From positions 992,001-1,056,000 of the forward strand of contig JBBCXB010000001.1 in the NCBI GenBank assembly GCA_037145635.1: DNA of 64,000 nucleotides, given 5' to 3'. Every line of letters starts with the position of its first letter. Position 1 is the first letter of the stretch. Below the pieces are notes generated by a model. It was given only the letters and a program-made list of their open reading frames with translations, was not told the DNA's origin and searched no databases. Positions 23,557 through 33,266 of the stretch are shown here, in pieces. The position numbers were made by a program, and so were the translations under genes. The DNA comes from JAATFS01 sp037145635 (GTDB lineage Bacteria > Pseudomonadota > Gammaproteobacteria > Xanthomonadales > Xanthomonadaceae).

Positions 23557-26253
23557 ATGGCAGAATCCGCCAAGGAAATCATCCAGGTCAACCTGGAAGA
23601 CGAGATGCGCAAGAGCTACCTCGATTACGCCATGAGCGTGATCGTGGGGCGCGCGCTGCCGGACGCCCGCGACGGCCTGAAGCCGGTGCACCGGCGCGTC
23701 CTGTTCGCGATGAACGAGCTCGGTGCCCATAGCAACAAGGCCTACTTCAAGTCGGCCCGTATCGTCGGCGACGTGATCGGTAAGTACCACCCGCACGGCG
23801 ACCAGTCGGTCTACGACACGCTGGTGCGCATGGCACAGCCGTTCTCGCTGCGCTACATGATGGTGGACGGGCAGGGTAACTTCGGTTCGGTCGATGGCGA
23901 TTCCGCCGCGGCGATGCGTTACACCGAGTCGCGCATGTCGCGCCTGAGCCACGAGCTCATGGCCGACATCGACAAGGACACCGTCGATTTCCAGCCCAAC
24001 TACGACGAGAAGGAAATGGAGCCGACGGTCATGCCGACCCGGTTCCCCAGCCTGCTGGTCAACGGCTCGGCCGGCATCGCGGTGGGTATGGCCACCAACA
24101 TCCCGCCGCACAACCTCACCGAGTCGATCAATGCCTGCATCGCGCTGATCGAGAACCCGGACCTGGATGTCGACGGCCTGATGGAATACATCCCGGGTCC
24201 GGACTTCCCGACCTCGGGCATCATCAACGGCACCGCCGGCATCATCGCCGGCTACCGCACCGGCCGCGGCCGCGTGCGCATCCGCGCCAAGGCCGAGGTG
24301 GAAGTGGCCGACAACGGCCGCGAGGCCATCGTCGTCACCGAGATCCCGTACCAGGTCAACAAGGCGCGGCTGATCGAGAAGATCGCCGAGCTGGTCAAGG
24401 AGAAGAAGCTCGAGGGCATCAGCGAGCTGCGCGACGAGTCCGACAAGGACGGCATGCGCATCTACATCGAGATCAAGCGCGGCGAGTCGGCCGAGGTGGT
24501 GCTGAACAACCTCTACCAGCAGACCCAGATGGAGTCGGTGTTCGGCATCAACATGGTGGCGCTGGTCGATGGCCGGCCGCAGCTGATGAACCTCAAGCAG
24601 ATGCTGGAGGCGTTCATCCGCCACCGCCGCGAGGTCGTCACCCGCCGCACCATTTTCGAGCTGCGCAAGGCGCGCGCGCGCGCCCACGTGCTGGAAGGCC
24701 TGACCGTCGCGCTCGCCAACATCGACGAGATGATCGAGCTGATCAAGACCTCGGCCAACCCGCAGGAAGCGCGTGAGCGCATGCTGGCCAAGACCTGGGA
24801 GCCGGGCCTGGTGGGCGCGCTGCTCGGCGCCGCCGGGGCCGAGGCCTCCAAGCCGGAGGACCTGCCGGCCGGCGTCGGCCTGATCGGCGGCTGGTACCAG
24901 CTCACCGAGGTGCAGGCCAACCAGATCCTGGAGATGCGCCTGCATCGCCTCACCGGCCTGGAGCAGGAAAAGCTCACCGAGGAGTACAAGCAGCTGCTGG
25001 AAGTCATCGCCGGGCTGATCCGCATCCTGGAGAACCCGGACGTGCTGCTGCAGGTGATCCGCGACGAGCTGGTCAACGTGCGCGAGGAGTTCGGCGACGA
25101 GCGCCGCACCGAGATCCGCCACAGCGAGGAGGACCTGGACATCCTCGACCTGATCGCGCCCGAGGACGTGGTGGTGACGCTGTCGCACGCCGGCTACGCC
25201 AAGCGCCAGCCGGTCAGCGCCTATCGCGCGCAGCGCCGCGGCGGCCGCGGCCGCTCGGCGGCGGCGACCAAGGAAGAGGATTTCATCGACCACCTGTGGC
25301 TGGTCAACACCCACGACACCCTGCTGACCTTCACCAGCAGCGGCAAGGTGTTCTGGCTGCCGGTGCACCAGCTGCCCGAGGCCGGCTCCAACGCGCGCGG
25401 CCGTCCGATCATCAACTGGATCCCGCTGGAAGCCGGCGAGCGCGTGCAGGCGGTGCTGCCGGTGCGCGAGTACGCCGAGGGCTGCTACGTGTTCTTCGCA
25501 ACCCGCAACGGCACGGTCAAGAAGACCCCGCTGAGCGAGTTCGCGTTCCGGCTGGCGCGCGGCAAGATCGCCATCAACCTGGACGAGGACGATGCGCTGG
25601 TCGATGTCGCCCTGACCGACGGCGCACGCGACGTGCTGCTGTTCGCCTCCAACGGCAAGACCGTGCGTTTCGGCGAGGACAAGGTCCGCTCGATGGGCCG
25701 CACCGCCACCGGCGTGCGCGGCATCCGCCTGGCCAAGGGCGAGGAGGTGGTCAGCCTGATCGTCGCCGAGTCCGCCGGCGGCAGCGACGACGAGCTCGAG
25801 GACGACGGCGTCGAGGAGACCGTGGTCGAGGCCGGCGGCGACGCCGAACTGGTCGAACTGGGCAGCGAGGGGGCCGGCATCGGCTACATCCTCACCGCCA
25901 CCGAGAACGGCTACGGCAAGCGCACGCCGCTCACCGAGTACCCGCGCAAGGGCCGCGGCACCCAGGGCGTGATCGGCATCCAGACCACCGAACGCAACGG
26001 CAAGCTGGTCGGCGCGGTGCTGCTGAGCGGCGCCGACGAGGTGCTGCTGATCTCGGACGGCGGCACCCTGGTGCGCACGCGCGGCTCGGAGATCTCGCGG
26101 GTGGGCCGCAACACCCAGGGCGTGACCCTGATCCGGCTGTCCAAGGGCGAGAAGCTGCAGGCGGTCGAGCGCCTGGACGCCTCGCTCGACGAGGTCGAGG
26201 AAGCGGCCGAGGACGTCGCCGCGGTCACGGACGTGCCGGCCGCCGACGCCTGA
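23557..26253 (+). CDS. gyrA: DNA gyrase subunit A
   Basis: 898 residues. The catalytic Tyr is Tyr122 (AMRYTESRMS). Position 83 in the quinolone-determining region is Gln (HPHGDQSVYDT), where E. coli has Ser; this is the natural state in Stenotrophomonas and some relatives. The GyrA box is QRRGGRGRS. The C-terminal beta-pinwheel is interrupted by a strongly acidic insert at about 25770-25875 (DDELEDDGVEETVVEAGGDA). With GyrB it introduces negative supercoils. A hairpin terminator follows at once. Confidence 0.98.
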   Translation: MAESAKEIIQVNLEDEMRKSYLDYAMSVIVGRALPDARDGLKPVHRRVLFAMNELGAHSNKAYFKSARIVGDVIGKYHPHGDQSVYDTLVRMAQPFSLRYMMVDGQGNFGSVDGDSAAAMRYTESRMSRLSHELMADIDKDTVDFQPNYDEKEMEPTVMPTRFPSLLVNGSAGIAVGMATNIPPHNLTESINACIALIENPDLDVDGLMEYIPGPDFPTSGIINGTAGIIAGYRTGRGRVRIRAKAEVEVADNGREAIVVTEIPYQVNKARLIEKIAELVKEKKLEGISELRDESDKDGMRIYIEIKRGESAEVVLNNLYQQTQMESVFGINMVALVDGRPQLMNLKQMLEAFIRHRREVVTRRTIFELRKARARAHVLEGLTVALANIDEMIELIKTSANPQEARERMLAKTWEPGLVGALLGAAGAEASKPEDLPAGVGLIGGWYQLTEVQANQILEMRLHRLTGLEQEKLTEEYKQLLEVIAGLIRILENPDVLLQVIRDELVNVREEFGDERRTEIRHSEEDLDILDLIAPEDVVVTLSHAGYAKRQPVSAYRAQRRGGRGRSAAATKEEDFIDHLWLVNTHDTLLTFTSSGKVFWLPVHQLPEAGSNARGRPIINWIPLEAGERVQAVLPVREYAEGCYVFFATRNGTVKKTPLSEFAFRLARGKIAINLDEDDALVDVALTDGARDVLLFASNGKTVRFGEDKVRSMGRTATGVRGIRLAKGEEVVSLIVAESAGGSDDELEDDGVEETVVEAGGDAELVELGSEGAGIGYILTATENGYGKRTPLTEYPRKGRGTQGVIGIQTTERNGKLVGAVLLSGADEVLLISDGGTLVRTRGSEISRVGRNTQGVTLIRLSKGEKLQAVERLDASLDEVEEAAEDVAAVTDVPAADA

Positions 26254-26278
26254 TCGGCGCGGCGCCGCGTCACCCCGG

Positions 26279-26310
26279 AAAACGCCGGCCTGCGCCGGCG
26301 TTTTCTTTTC
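26279..26310 (+). terminator. rho-independent terminator of gyrA
   Basis: Stem AAAACGCCGGC / GCCGGCGTTTT (26279-26289 and 26294-26304) with a CTGC loop, then CTTTTC. It begins 26 bases after the gyrA stop. Confidence 0.9.
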
Positions 26311-26445
26311 CGTTTGTGGCGGCTTCCGGGGTGTGCCGGGGTATGTCCCGCAAAGAACGCGTGATGTTCACGGCGGCGTTGCCAAGGTGGCCGCCGTTGC
26401 TGCGGCCGCCTGCCGCCGCCATGACGTGGAAAGAGGAAACAACTG

Positions 26446-28926
26446 ATGACGACATTCGACCGTCCTTATCGCAGCGGCCATTGGGCGCTGAGCATTCTGG
26501 GAAGCGTGATCCTGCTGCTGGGCGTGGTGCTGCTGGGCCTGGGCGGCTGGCTCGCCGCCCTGGGCGGATCCTGGTACTACGTGCCGGCCGGCGTGGGCCT
26601 GGTCCTGTCCGGCGCGCTGCTGTTCCGCGGGCGCAACGCCGGGGCCGGCTGGTTCGCGCTGGTGTTCGTGGGCACGCTGCTGTGGACCTGGTGGGAATCG
26701 GGCAGCGACTACTGGCGCTGGGTGCCGCGCCTGGGCGTGATCGTGGCGCTGGCGTTCGTGCTGGCGCTGCTGCTGCCGAAGCTGGAGCGGCCGGTCTCGC
26801 GCACGGTCTCGCGGGCGCTGGCCGGTGCGCTGGCCGTCGTGTTCGTGGTGGCTTTCGTGCTGGCCTTCGTGCCGCACGGGGTGACCGAGATGGAGGGCGC
26901 GTTGCCGGCCACCGCGGCGATGGCCGCGGGCATGGCCCCGGCCTCGCTGTCGCCGGCCGACCGGCCGGCCGACGCCGACTGGACGGCCTACGGCCGCAAC
27001 AATGCCGGCGAGCGCTACTCGCCGCTGCAGCAGATCAACCGCGACAACGTCGCGCAGCTGCAGCGCGCCTGGGAGTTCCGTACCGGCGACACCCCGTCCA
27101 AGCGCTGGGGCGCGGAGACCACGCCGATCAAGGTCGGCGACAGCCTGTACCTGTGCAGCGCGCGCAACCAGCTGATCGCGCTGGATGCGGGCAGCGGCAA
27201 GGAGCGCTGGCGCTTCGACCCCAAGGTGGCCGACGACGCCATCCCGTACACCGCCGCCTGCCGCGGCGTGTCGTACTACGAGGTGCCGGCGGCGGCCAGC
27301 GCGAACGGGGTCGCCGCTGACGGCGGCAGCCCGGCCGCGCCGGGCGCGGTGCCGGCCGTCGCCGCGGGAGGCGCCTGCCGGGCCCGCATCATCGAGGGCA
27401 CGCTGGACGGGCGCCTGATCGCCGTCGATGCGGCCACCGGCAAGCCGTGCGCCGACTTCGGCCACAACGGCCAGGTCGACATCACCGTCGGCATGGGCAA
27501 GACCCCGCCGGGCTACGTGTCGATCAACTCGCCGCCGGCCATCGTGCGCGGCATCGTGGTCACCGGGCACCAGGTGCTCGACGGCCAGATGCGCTACGAG
27601 CCCTCGGGCGTGATCCAGGGCTTCGATGCGGTCACCGGCCAGCTGCGCTGGGCCTGGGACATGACCCATCCGGACTGGAACGGTGCGCCGCCGCCGGGGC
27701 AGAGCTGGACGCGCGGCACCCCCAACATGTGGACCATCGCCGCCAGCGACGAGAAGCTGGGCTACGTGTACCTGCCGATGGGCAACTCCTCGGCGGACTA
27801 CTGGAGCAGCTCGCGCACCGCGCCCGAGAACAAGTACGCCACCTCGCTGGTCGCGCTGGACGTGACCACCGGCAAGCCGGTGTGGAACTTCCAGACCACC
27901 CACATCGATGTCTGGGACTACGACCTGGGCTCGCAGCCGACCCTGGTCGACTTCCCGCACGACGGTACCAACGTGCCGGCGGTGATCCTGCCGAGCAAGC
28001 AGGGCGAGATCTACGTGCTCGACCGTCGCACCGGCACGCCGCTGGTGGGCGTGGAGGAGCGCGCCGTGCCGGGCGGCGGCATGGAGCCGGGCACCCGCTC
28101 CAAGACCCAGCCGTTCTCGCTGTACCACACGCTGCGCAAGCCCGACCTGACCGAGCGCGACATGTGGGGCATGACCCCGATCGACCAGCTGGTGTGCCGC
28201 ATCCAGTTCCGCAAGGCCAGCTACAAGGGCATCTACACGCCGCCCGAGGCGGCTCGCCACTCGATCGAGTACCCGGGCTACAACGGCGGCTCGGACTGGG
28301 GCAGCGTGGCGGTGGACCCGCGCCGCGGCGTGATCGTGGCCAACTACAACGACATGCCCAACTACAACCTGCTGGTGCCGCGGGCCAAGGCCGACAAGAT
28401 GGGCTGGGCCCCGCGCGACGACGTGCGCGGCGACGCTGGCGGCGCCGAGGGCGCGGGCGATCCGCAGGTCGGCACGCCGTACGCGATCAACGTCAACGCC
28501 GGCTGGCGCCTGCCGTTCACCAAGCTGCTGTGCAAGCAGCCGCCGTACGGCGGCATCCGCGCGATCGACCTGAAGAGCGGCAAGACCCTGTGGGACCGCC
28601 CGTTCGGCAGCGCCCGCGGCAACGGGCCGTTCGGCATCCGCTCGGGGCTGCCGATCGAGATCGGCACGCCGAACAACGGCGGCTCGGTGGTGACCGCCGG
28701 CGGCCTGATCTTCATCGCCGCGGCGACCGACGACCTGATCCGCGCCATCGACCTGGAGACCGGCAAGGAGCTGTGGCACGCCAAGCTCCCGGCCGGCGGC
28801 CAGGCCAACCCGATGGTCTACGAGATCGGCGGCCGCCAGTACCTGGTGATCATGGCCGGCGGCCACCACTTCATGGAGACGCCGATGGGCGACTACGTGA
28901 TCGCCTACGCGCTGCCGCAGAAGTAG
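26446..28926 (+). CDS. gcd: membrane-bound PQQ-dependent glucose dehydrogenase family protein
   Basis: 826 residues. Five transmembrane helices fill residues 1-150; the periplasmic part is an eight-blade quinoprotein propeller (DWTAYGRNNAGERYSPLQQI, ITVGMGKTPPGYVSINSPPA, GVIQGFDAVTGQLRWAWDMT, GSDWGSVAVDPRRGVIVANY, NGGSVVTAGGLIFIAAATDD). It oxidises glucose or related polyols (quinate or shikimate in sister enzymes) in the periplasm and feeds electrons to ubiquinone. The cofactor PQQ must be made elsewhere or taken up. Upstream GAAAGAGGAAAC acts as ribosome-binding site. Glucose is the likeliest substrate by length and architecture. Confidence 0.9.
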   Translation: MTTFDRPYRSGHWALSILGSVILLLGVVLLGLGGWLAALGGSWYYVPAGVGLVLSGALLFRGRNAGAGWFALVFVGTLLWTWWESGSDYWRWVPRLGVIVALAFVLALLLPKLERPVSRTVSRALAGALAVVFVVAFVLAFVPHGVTEMEGALPATAAMAAGMAPASLSPADRPADADWTAYGRNNAGERYSPLQQINRDNVAQLQRAWEFRTGDTPSKRWGAETTPIKVGDSLYLCSARNQLIALDAGSGKERWRFDPKVADDAIPYTAACRGVSYYEVPAAASANGVAADGGSPAAPGAVPAVAAGGACRARIIEGTLDGRLIAVDAATGKPCADFGHNGQVDITVGMGKTPPGYVSINSPPAIVRGIVVTGHQVLDGQMRYEPSGVIQGFDAVTGQLRWAWDMTHPDWNGAPPPGQSWTRGTPNMWTIAASDEKLGYVYLPMGNSSADYWSSSRTAPENKYATSLVALDVTTGKPVWNFQTTHIDVWDYDLGSQPTLVDFPHDGTNVPAVILPSKQGEIYVLDRRTGTPLVGVEERAVPGGGMEPGTRSKTQPFSLYHTLRKPDLTERDMWGMTPIDQLVCRIQFRKASYKGIYTPPEAARHSIEYPGYNGGSDWGSVAVDPRRGVIVANYNDMPNYNLLVPRAKADKMGWAPRDDVRGDAGGAEGAGDPQVGTPYAINVNAGWRLPFTKLLCKQPPYGGIRAIDLKSGKTLWDRPFGSARGNGPFGIRSGLPIEIGTPNNGGSVVTAGGLIFIAAATDDLIRAIDLETGKELWHAKLPAGGQANPMVYEIGGRQYLVIMAGGHHFMETPMGDYVIAYALPQK

Positions 28927-28968
28927 CCGCCGCGCGCCGGCCCTCCGGGCCGCTCCCGTGTCACCCGC

Positions 28969-28990
28969 ACGCCGCCCTCCGGGGCGGCGT
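28969..28990 (+). terminator. terminator-like hairpin after gcd
   Basis: Stem ACGCCGCCC / GGGCGGCGT with a TCCG tetraloop, 43 bases after the stop. The following GTGCGTTTGC has only a weak T-run, so termination is likely but not certain. Confidence 0.55.
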
Positions 28991-29106
28991 GTGCGTTTGC
29001 GCGGCCTGTGCGGGGCTACGCTACCGCGGCGACATGACCGCCAGCGCCGGCTCGCGGCCCGGCCGGCCCGATCCGATCTGCTCCCGCCCCACCTCCCAGC
29101 TCCCGG

Positions 29107-29203
29107 AATCCCCAATCCCCAATCCCCAATCCCCAATCCCCAATCCCCAATCCCCATTCCCCAATCCCCATTCCCCATTCCCCATTCCCCATTCCCCATT
29201 CCC
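29107..29203. repeat. 13-unit C-rich/G-rich heptad array (G-quadruplex-prone)
   Basis: Thirteen consecutive heptads and one partial: seven AATCCCC, ATTCCCC, AATCCCC, then four ATTCCCC and ATTCCC. On the minus strand this is GGGGATT/GGGGAAT, with four-G tracts spaced by three bases, which is the classic G-quadruplex pattern. It fills the middle of the 386-base gap between gcd and the S9 peptidase gene. The rest of that gap holds the terminator-like hairpin and nothing else I can recognise, apart from GAAGGGGA before the peptidase start. Confidence 0.95.
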
Positions 29204-29312
29204 ACCCTGACCAATGACCCGGTCCGTCCAGGGACCCAGGTGCTAGAGTCCGGCGCTGCGAGGCGCACGCGAACATCGCGCCGCCACCTCACGATCCGAA
29301 GGGGACGTAACG

Positions 29313-31808
29313 ATGCGTGCAACACCGAATGCCTGGGCCGCGGCGCTCGCCGTGGCCGCCGCCAGCCTGCTCGGCACCGCGCCGGCCTTCGCCGGCTACG
29401 ACGCGCCGCCGGCGCCGCTGCTGAAGGTGCTCAAGGCGCCGCCGCCGCCGCTGCCCAGCGTGGACCCGACCGGACAGCGGCTGCTGCTCACCACCAGCCA
29501 GACCTATCCGTCGATCGCGCGGGTGGCGCGGCCCTACCTCAAGCTGGCCGGCGTGCGGCTCGAGCCGCACAACCGCAGCCGCCACGACACCCGCGCCGGC
29601 TACGGCATCCCCGCCTGCGTGGCGGACTTCACCCTGGTGGACGTCGCCAGCGGCAAGGCCACCCCGGTGGCGCTGCCCGCCGACGCCTGCGCCGGCCCCG
29701 CGCAGTGGTCGCCGGACGGGCGCAGCTTCGCGTTCCAGAACGCAGCCGCCGACGCGGTGGAGCTGTGGATCGGCGACGCCGCCAGCGGGCGCGTGCGCAA
29801 GGTGCCGGGGCTGCGGCTCAACCCGATCTTCGACGCCGCGGTGCAGTGGCTGGGCGGCAGCACGCAGCTGCTGGTCAAGCGCGTGCCGGCCGGGCAGGGG
29901 CCCGCGCCGGCCGCCACCGGCGTGCCGTCCAGTCCCGACATCCAGACCTCGCTCGGCGGGCAGGGCGAGAGCAGCACCTACGAGGCGCGCGACCTGCTCG
30001 CCAGCGACCACGACGAGGCACTGTTCGCGTACTACGGCCTCTCGCAGCTGGCGGTGGTCGATGCCGGCAGCGGCCGCGTGCGCGATGTCGGCCGGCCGGC
30101 GCTCTACAACGGCGTCAACGCCGCGCCCGACGGCGTGCACGTGCTGACCGAAGCCCTCACGCCGCCGTACTCGCACGCGGTCACCTACCCGCGCTTCGCC
30201 CACGAGGTGGCGGTGCTGGACGTGACCACCGGCACCGCCACGGCGATCGCCGCACTGCCGCTGGCCGACCACGTGCCGGTGCACGGCGTGCCCGAGGGGC
30301 CGCGTGATTTCGACTGGCGCGCCACCGCGCCGGCCACCCTGGTGTGGGCCGAGGCGCTGGACCGCGGCGACTGGAAGGTCGAGGTCCCCGCGCGCGACCG
30401 CGTGCTGATGCTGTCCGCGCCGTTCACCGCCCAGCCGGTGGAGATCGCGCGGACCGCGCAGCGCTTCGACGGCCTGGCCTGGACCGCGCGACCGGACCGG
30501 GCCTTCCTCAACGAGGAGGACGAGAACCGCCACTGGCGCCAGACCCGCATCGTCGACGTCGACCGGCCCGGCCAGCCGGGCAAGTTGCTGTGGGACCTAT
30601 CCAGCGACGAGCTGTACGCCGACCCGGGCCGTTTCGTGTACACCGTGCTGCCCTCCGGCGCCTACGTGGTGCGCCAGGACGGCGACGCGGTGTTCCTGCG
30701 CGGGCAGGGCGCCTCGCCGCAGGGCGACCGTCCCTTCCTCGACCGCCTCGATCTGAAGACCGGCACCAGCGAACGGCTGTTCCGCAGCGAGGCCGACGCC
30801 TACGAGCAGTTCCTGGGCTTCACCGCCACGCCGCAGCGCTTGCTCACCTGGCACCAGTCCGCGATCGACCCGCCCAATGCCTACGTGCGCACCCTGGGCG
30901 TCCGGACCGCGGCGGCCGCCAAGGGCGAGCGCGACTACGCCTCCAGCGCCGCGCCACTGACCCGGCTCGCCGACCCCACCCCGGAGGTGCGGCAGATCAA
31001 GAAGCGGCTGGTGAGCTACAAGCGCGCCGACGGCGTGGACCTGTCGTTCACCCTGTACACCCCGCCGGGCTACCGCGAGGGCCAGCGCGTGCCGGCGATC
31101 CTGTACGCGTACCCGGCCGACTTCGCCAGCAGCACGCAGGCCGGGCAGGTATCCGGTTCGCAGCAGACCTTCACCCGGCTGGCGCCGTACCGGCTGCTGC
31201 TGCTGGCCGGCTACGCCATCATCGACAACGCGGCGTTCCCGATCGTCGGCGATCCCAAGACCGTCTACGACACCTACCTGGAGCAGCTGGAAGCCGACGC
31301 CCGGGCCGCGGTGGACAAGGCGGTGGCGCTGGGCGTGGTCGACCGCGACCGCATCGGCGTCACCGGCCACAGCCATGGCGCGCTGATGACCGCCAACCTG
31401 ATCGCGCACACCGACCTGTTCCGCGCCGGTGTGGCCACCAGCGGCTCGTACAACAAGACCCTGACCCCGTTCGGCTTCCAGAACGAGCGCCGCTCGGTCT
31501 GGCAGGCGCAGGACGTGTACCTGAAGGCCTCGCCGTTCTTCTATGCGGACCGGATCAAGCACCCGCTGCTGCTGGTCCACGGCGAGGACGACGCCAACCC
31601 CGGCACCGAGCCGGTGCAGTCGCGCAAGCTCTACCAGGCCATCCGCGGCAATGGCGGCACCACCCGCCTGGTGATGCTGCCCAACGAGCCGCACTGGTAC
31701 ACCGCGCTCGAATCCAACGAGCAGCTGGTGCACGAGATGCTGGCCTGGTTCGATACCTACGTGAAGAACGCGCCGGCCCCGGGCAAGGCCGCTGCCGCGG
31801 CGCCCTGA
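29313..31808 (+). CDS. secreted S9 family prolyl-oligopeptidase-like peptidase
   Basis: 831 residues. A signal peptide (ATPNAWAAALAVAAASLLGT, APAFA) is followed by a beta-propeller-type region (to about 560) and an alpha/beta-hydrolase domain. The catalytic triad is visible: Ser687 in GHSHGALMT, Asp759 or 760 in GEDDANPGT, and His794 in NEPHWY. The start of the mature part (YDAPPAPLLKVLKAPPPPLP) and overall layout recall glutamyl endopeptidase-like S9 members. It probably cleaves peptides in the periplasm or outside the cell. Confidence 0.9.
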   Translation: MRATPNAWAAALAVAAASLLGTAPAFAGYDAPPAPLLKVLKAPPPPLPSVDPTGQRLLLTTSQTYPSIARVARPYLKLAGVRLEPHNRSRHDTRAGYGIPACVADFTLVDVASGKATPVALPADACAGPAQWSPDGRSFAFQNAAADAVELWIGDAASGRVRKVPGLRLNPIFDAAVQWLGGSTQLLVKRVPAGQGPAPAATGVPSSPDIQTSLGGQGESSTYEARDLLASDHDEALFAYYGLSQLAVVDAGSGRVRDVGRPALYNGVNAAPDGVHVLTEALTPPYSHAVTYPRFAHEVAVLDVTTGTATAIAALPLADHVPVHGVPEGPRDFDWRATAPATLVWAEALDRGDWKVEVPARDRVLMLSAPFTAQPVEIARTAQRFDGLAWTARPDRAFLNEEDENRHWRQTRIVDVDRPGQPGKLLWDLSSDELYADPGRFVYTVLPSGAYVVRQDGDAVFLRGQGASPQGDRPFLDRLDLKTGTSERLFRSEADAYEQFLGFTATPQRLLTWHQSAIDPPNAYVRTLGVRTAAAAKGERDYASSAAPLTRLADPTPEVRQIKKRLVSYKRADGVDLSFTLYTPPGYREGQRVPAILYAYPADFASSTQAGQVSGSQQTFTRLAPYRLLLLAGYAIIDNAAFPIVGDPKTVYDTYLEQLEADARAAVDKAVALGVVDRDRIGVTGHSHGALMTANLIAHTDLFRAGVATSGSYNKTLTPFGFQNERRSVWQAQDVYLKASPFFYADRIKHPLLLVHGEDDANPGTEPVQSRKLYQAIRGNGGTTRLVMLPNEPHWYTALESNEQLVHEMLAWFDTYVKNAPAPGKAAAAAP

Positions 31809-31946
31809 GGACCGCGGCGGGGACCGGGCGCACCCCGGTTCCCGCCCGGGCTGCCGGAGGTGCCCGGGCGGGCGCGGCGACCGGTGTGTCGGCGGCGCTG
31901 CGATCCGGCCGATAATGGACGGCCCCGCCATCGATCAGGATCTCCG

Positions 31947-32282
31947 TTGAACAGAATGCTCGCTCTTTCGCTCTTGCTCGTGCTGCCGCTCGGCACGCTG
32001 CGCGCCGCCGACGCGTCGGGCCTGCCGGCGTCGTGGAAGGCGCTCGGTATCCGCGTCGGCATGCCCTATGCGCAGGCGAGGCAGGCCCTGGTCGGGGCCG
32101 GCTGGCAGGTGGAGGCGCCGGAGGCCGGCGGCACGCCGGTCTTTTCCGCCACCCCGGAAGTGGAATGCGGCCAGGGCCGGGACGCGGTGTGCTCGGCGGG
32201 CTACCGCAAGGGCACGGAAGCGTATGGCCTGATGCTGGAAACGGCGAAGCACGGGCCGTTGCGCGTGCAGGGCGCGTACTGA
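31947..32282 (+). CDS. small secreted protein of unknown function
   Basis: 111 residues from a TTG at 31947, chosen because AGGA lies six bases upstream; an ATG at 31956 is the alternative (108 residues). A signal peptide (LALSLLLVLPLGTLRAADA) is followed by a short globular domain with GIRVGMPYAQARQALVGAGW, a pattern seen in many small periplasmic proteins, and two cysteines (ECGQGRDAVCSAGY). Confidence 0.7.
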   Translation: MNRMLALSLLLVLPLGTLRAADASGLPASWKALGIRVGMPYAQARQALVGAGWQVEAPEAGGTPVFSATPEVECGQGRDAVCSAGYRKGTEAYGLMLETAKHGPLRVQGAY

Positions 32283-32295
32283 CCGTCGCGGTCCC

Positions 32296-33015
32296 TCAGC
32301 CGGCGTGCGCCACCGCGCCCACCAGCTCGTCTTCCAGCAACACGTCCTGGGCCAGCGCCGCCTTGACCGCGATCGAGCGCAGCGCATCGGTCACGTCGCT
32401 GAGCGGCACGTCGCTGCTCAGGCGCTGGAAGGTGTCGCGGCTGTTGTAGCCCGAGGCGTCCTTGAGATAAGGGTCGTAGATCGACAGCAGCTCCTGGCAG
32501 GCGGCGATCAGCGCCTCCAGGCTGCCCTTGGTGAGCGCGTAGCCGAGCTGGTCGAAGCTGTGCAGGCAGTCCGATAGCCAGTGCAGGTCGTAGCGCGCGG
32601 CCACCGGCTCGGAACCATGGTGTCCGCGGGTGTAGGCACTGAAGCGGCGCAGCGTGCGGGCGACGCGTGCCACGTGCACCAGCAGCGTGCCGATCTCGGT
32701 GGCGATGTCCAGGCGTTCGACCATCACCACCGGCGGTGGCGGCGCCAGCGCCGCCTGGGCCTGGGCCTCGGCCTGCAGCTCCAGCGATTGCTTGAGGCTG
32801 GCGTGCGCGCGCTGCAGCACCTCCAGCTCCCGGGCACTGGCCTCCGCGCGCGCCTTCAGCTGGGCCAGCGCCGCCTGGTAGCGCCCCAGCGTGTCCTGCA
32901 CGCTGGCGTGTTCGTCGCGTTCGCGGCGCAAGTGGCGGCCGCGGACCATGGCTACCCCGGTCGCGAGGATGGCCCAGACCGACACGGTGGGCGTCAGGTA
33001 GATCAGGATGCCCAT
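32296..33015 (-). CDS. membrane-anchored coiled-coil protein of unknown function
   Basis: 239 residues from the ATG at 33015, which has AAGGAG eight bases upstream. One N-terminal membrane segment (ILIYLTPTVSVWAILATGVA) is followed by a basic stretch, a coiled coil (about 40-95, Glu/Gln/Ala/Leu heptads), a Pro-rich break and a helical C-terminal domain (YDLHWLSDCLHSFDQLGYAL). It resembles no family I can name. It converges on the small secreted protein with a 13-base gap. Confidence 0.65.
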   Translation of the reverse strand: MGILIYLTPTVSVWAILATGVAMVRGRHLRRERDEHASVQDTLGRYQAALAQLKARAEASARELEVLQRAHASLKQSLELQAEAQAQAALAPPPPVVMVERLDIATEIGTLLVHVARVARTLRRFSAYTRGHHGSEPVAARYDLHWLSDCLHSFDQLGYALTKGSLEALIAACQELLSIYDPYLKDASGYNSRDTFQRLSSDVPLSDVTDALRSIAVKAALAQDVLLEDELVGAVAHAG

Positions 33016-33266
33016 GGAGGCTCCTTGAAACGATGCATCCTTTGTCGGCCGGGTACCGGGGGTCTTGAGGACGAGCGCCGCGGAATGTGATCGGTGCCCG
33101 TTCCGGAGGCGCGGCGCTCGGGCGACTGCGCCGTGACGTCGCGCGACGCCCCCGCAGGGCGCCCCGTCAGGCCACGCGTGCCGGAGACGGGGCACGCGCC
33201 CAGCGACGCACGCCGGGGCGCGGCGACCTGACATGCGCCGCGCGGGGACCGGCCGGCGGCGCCAGC

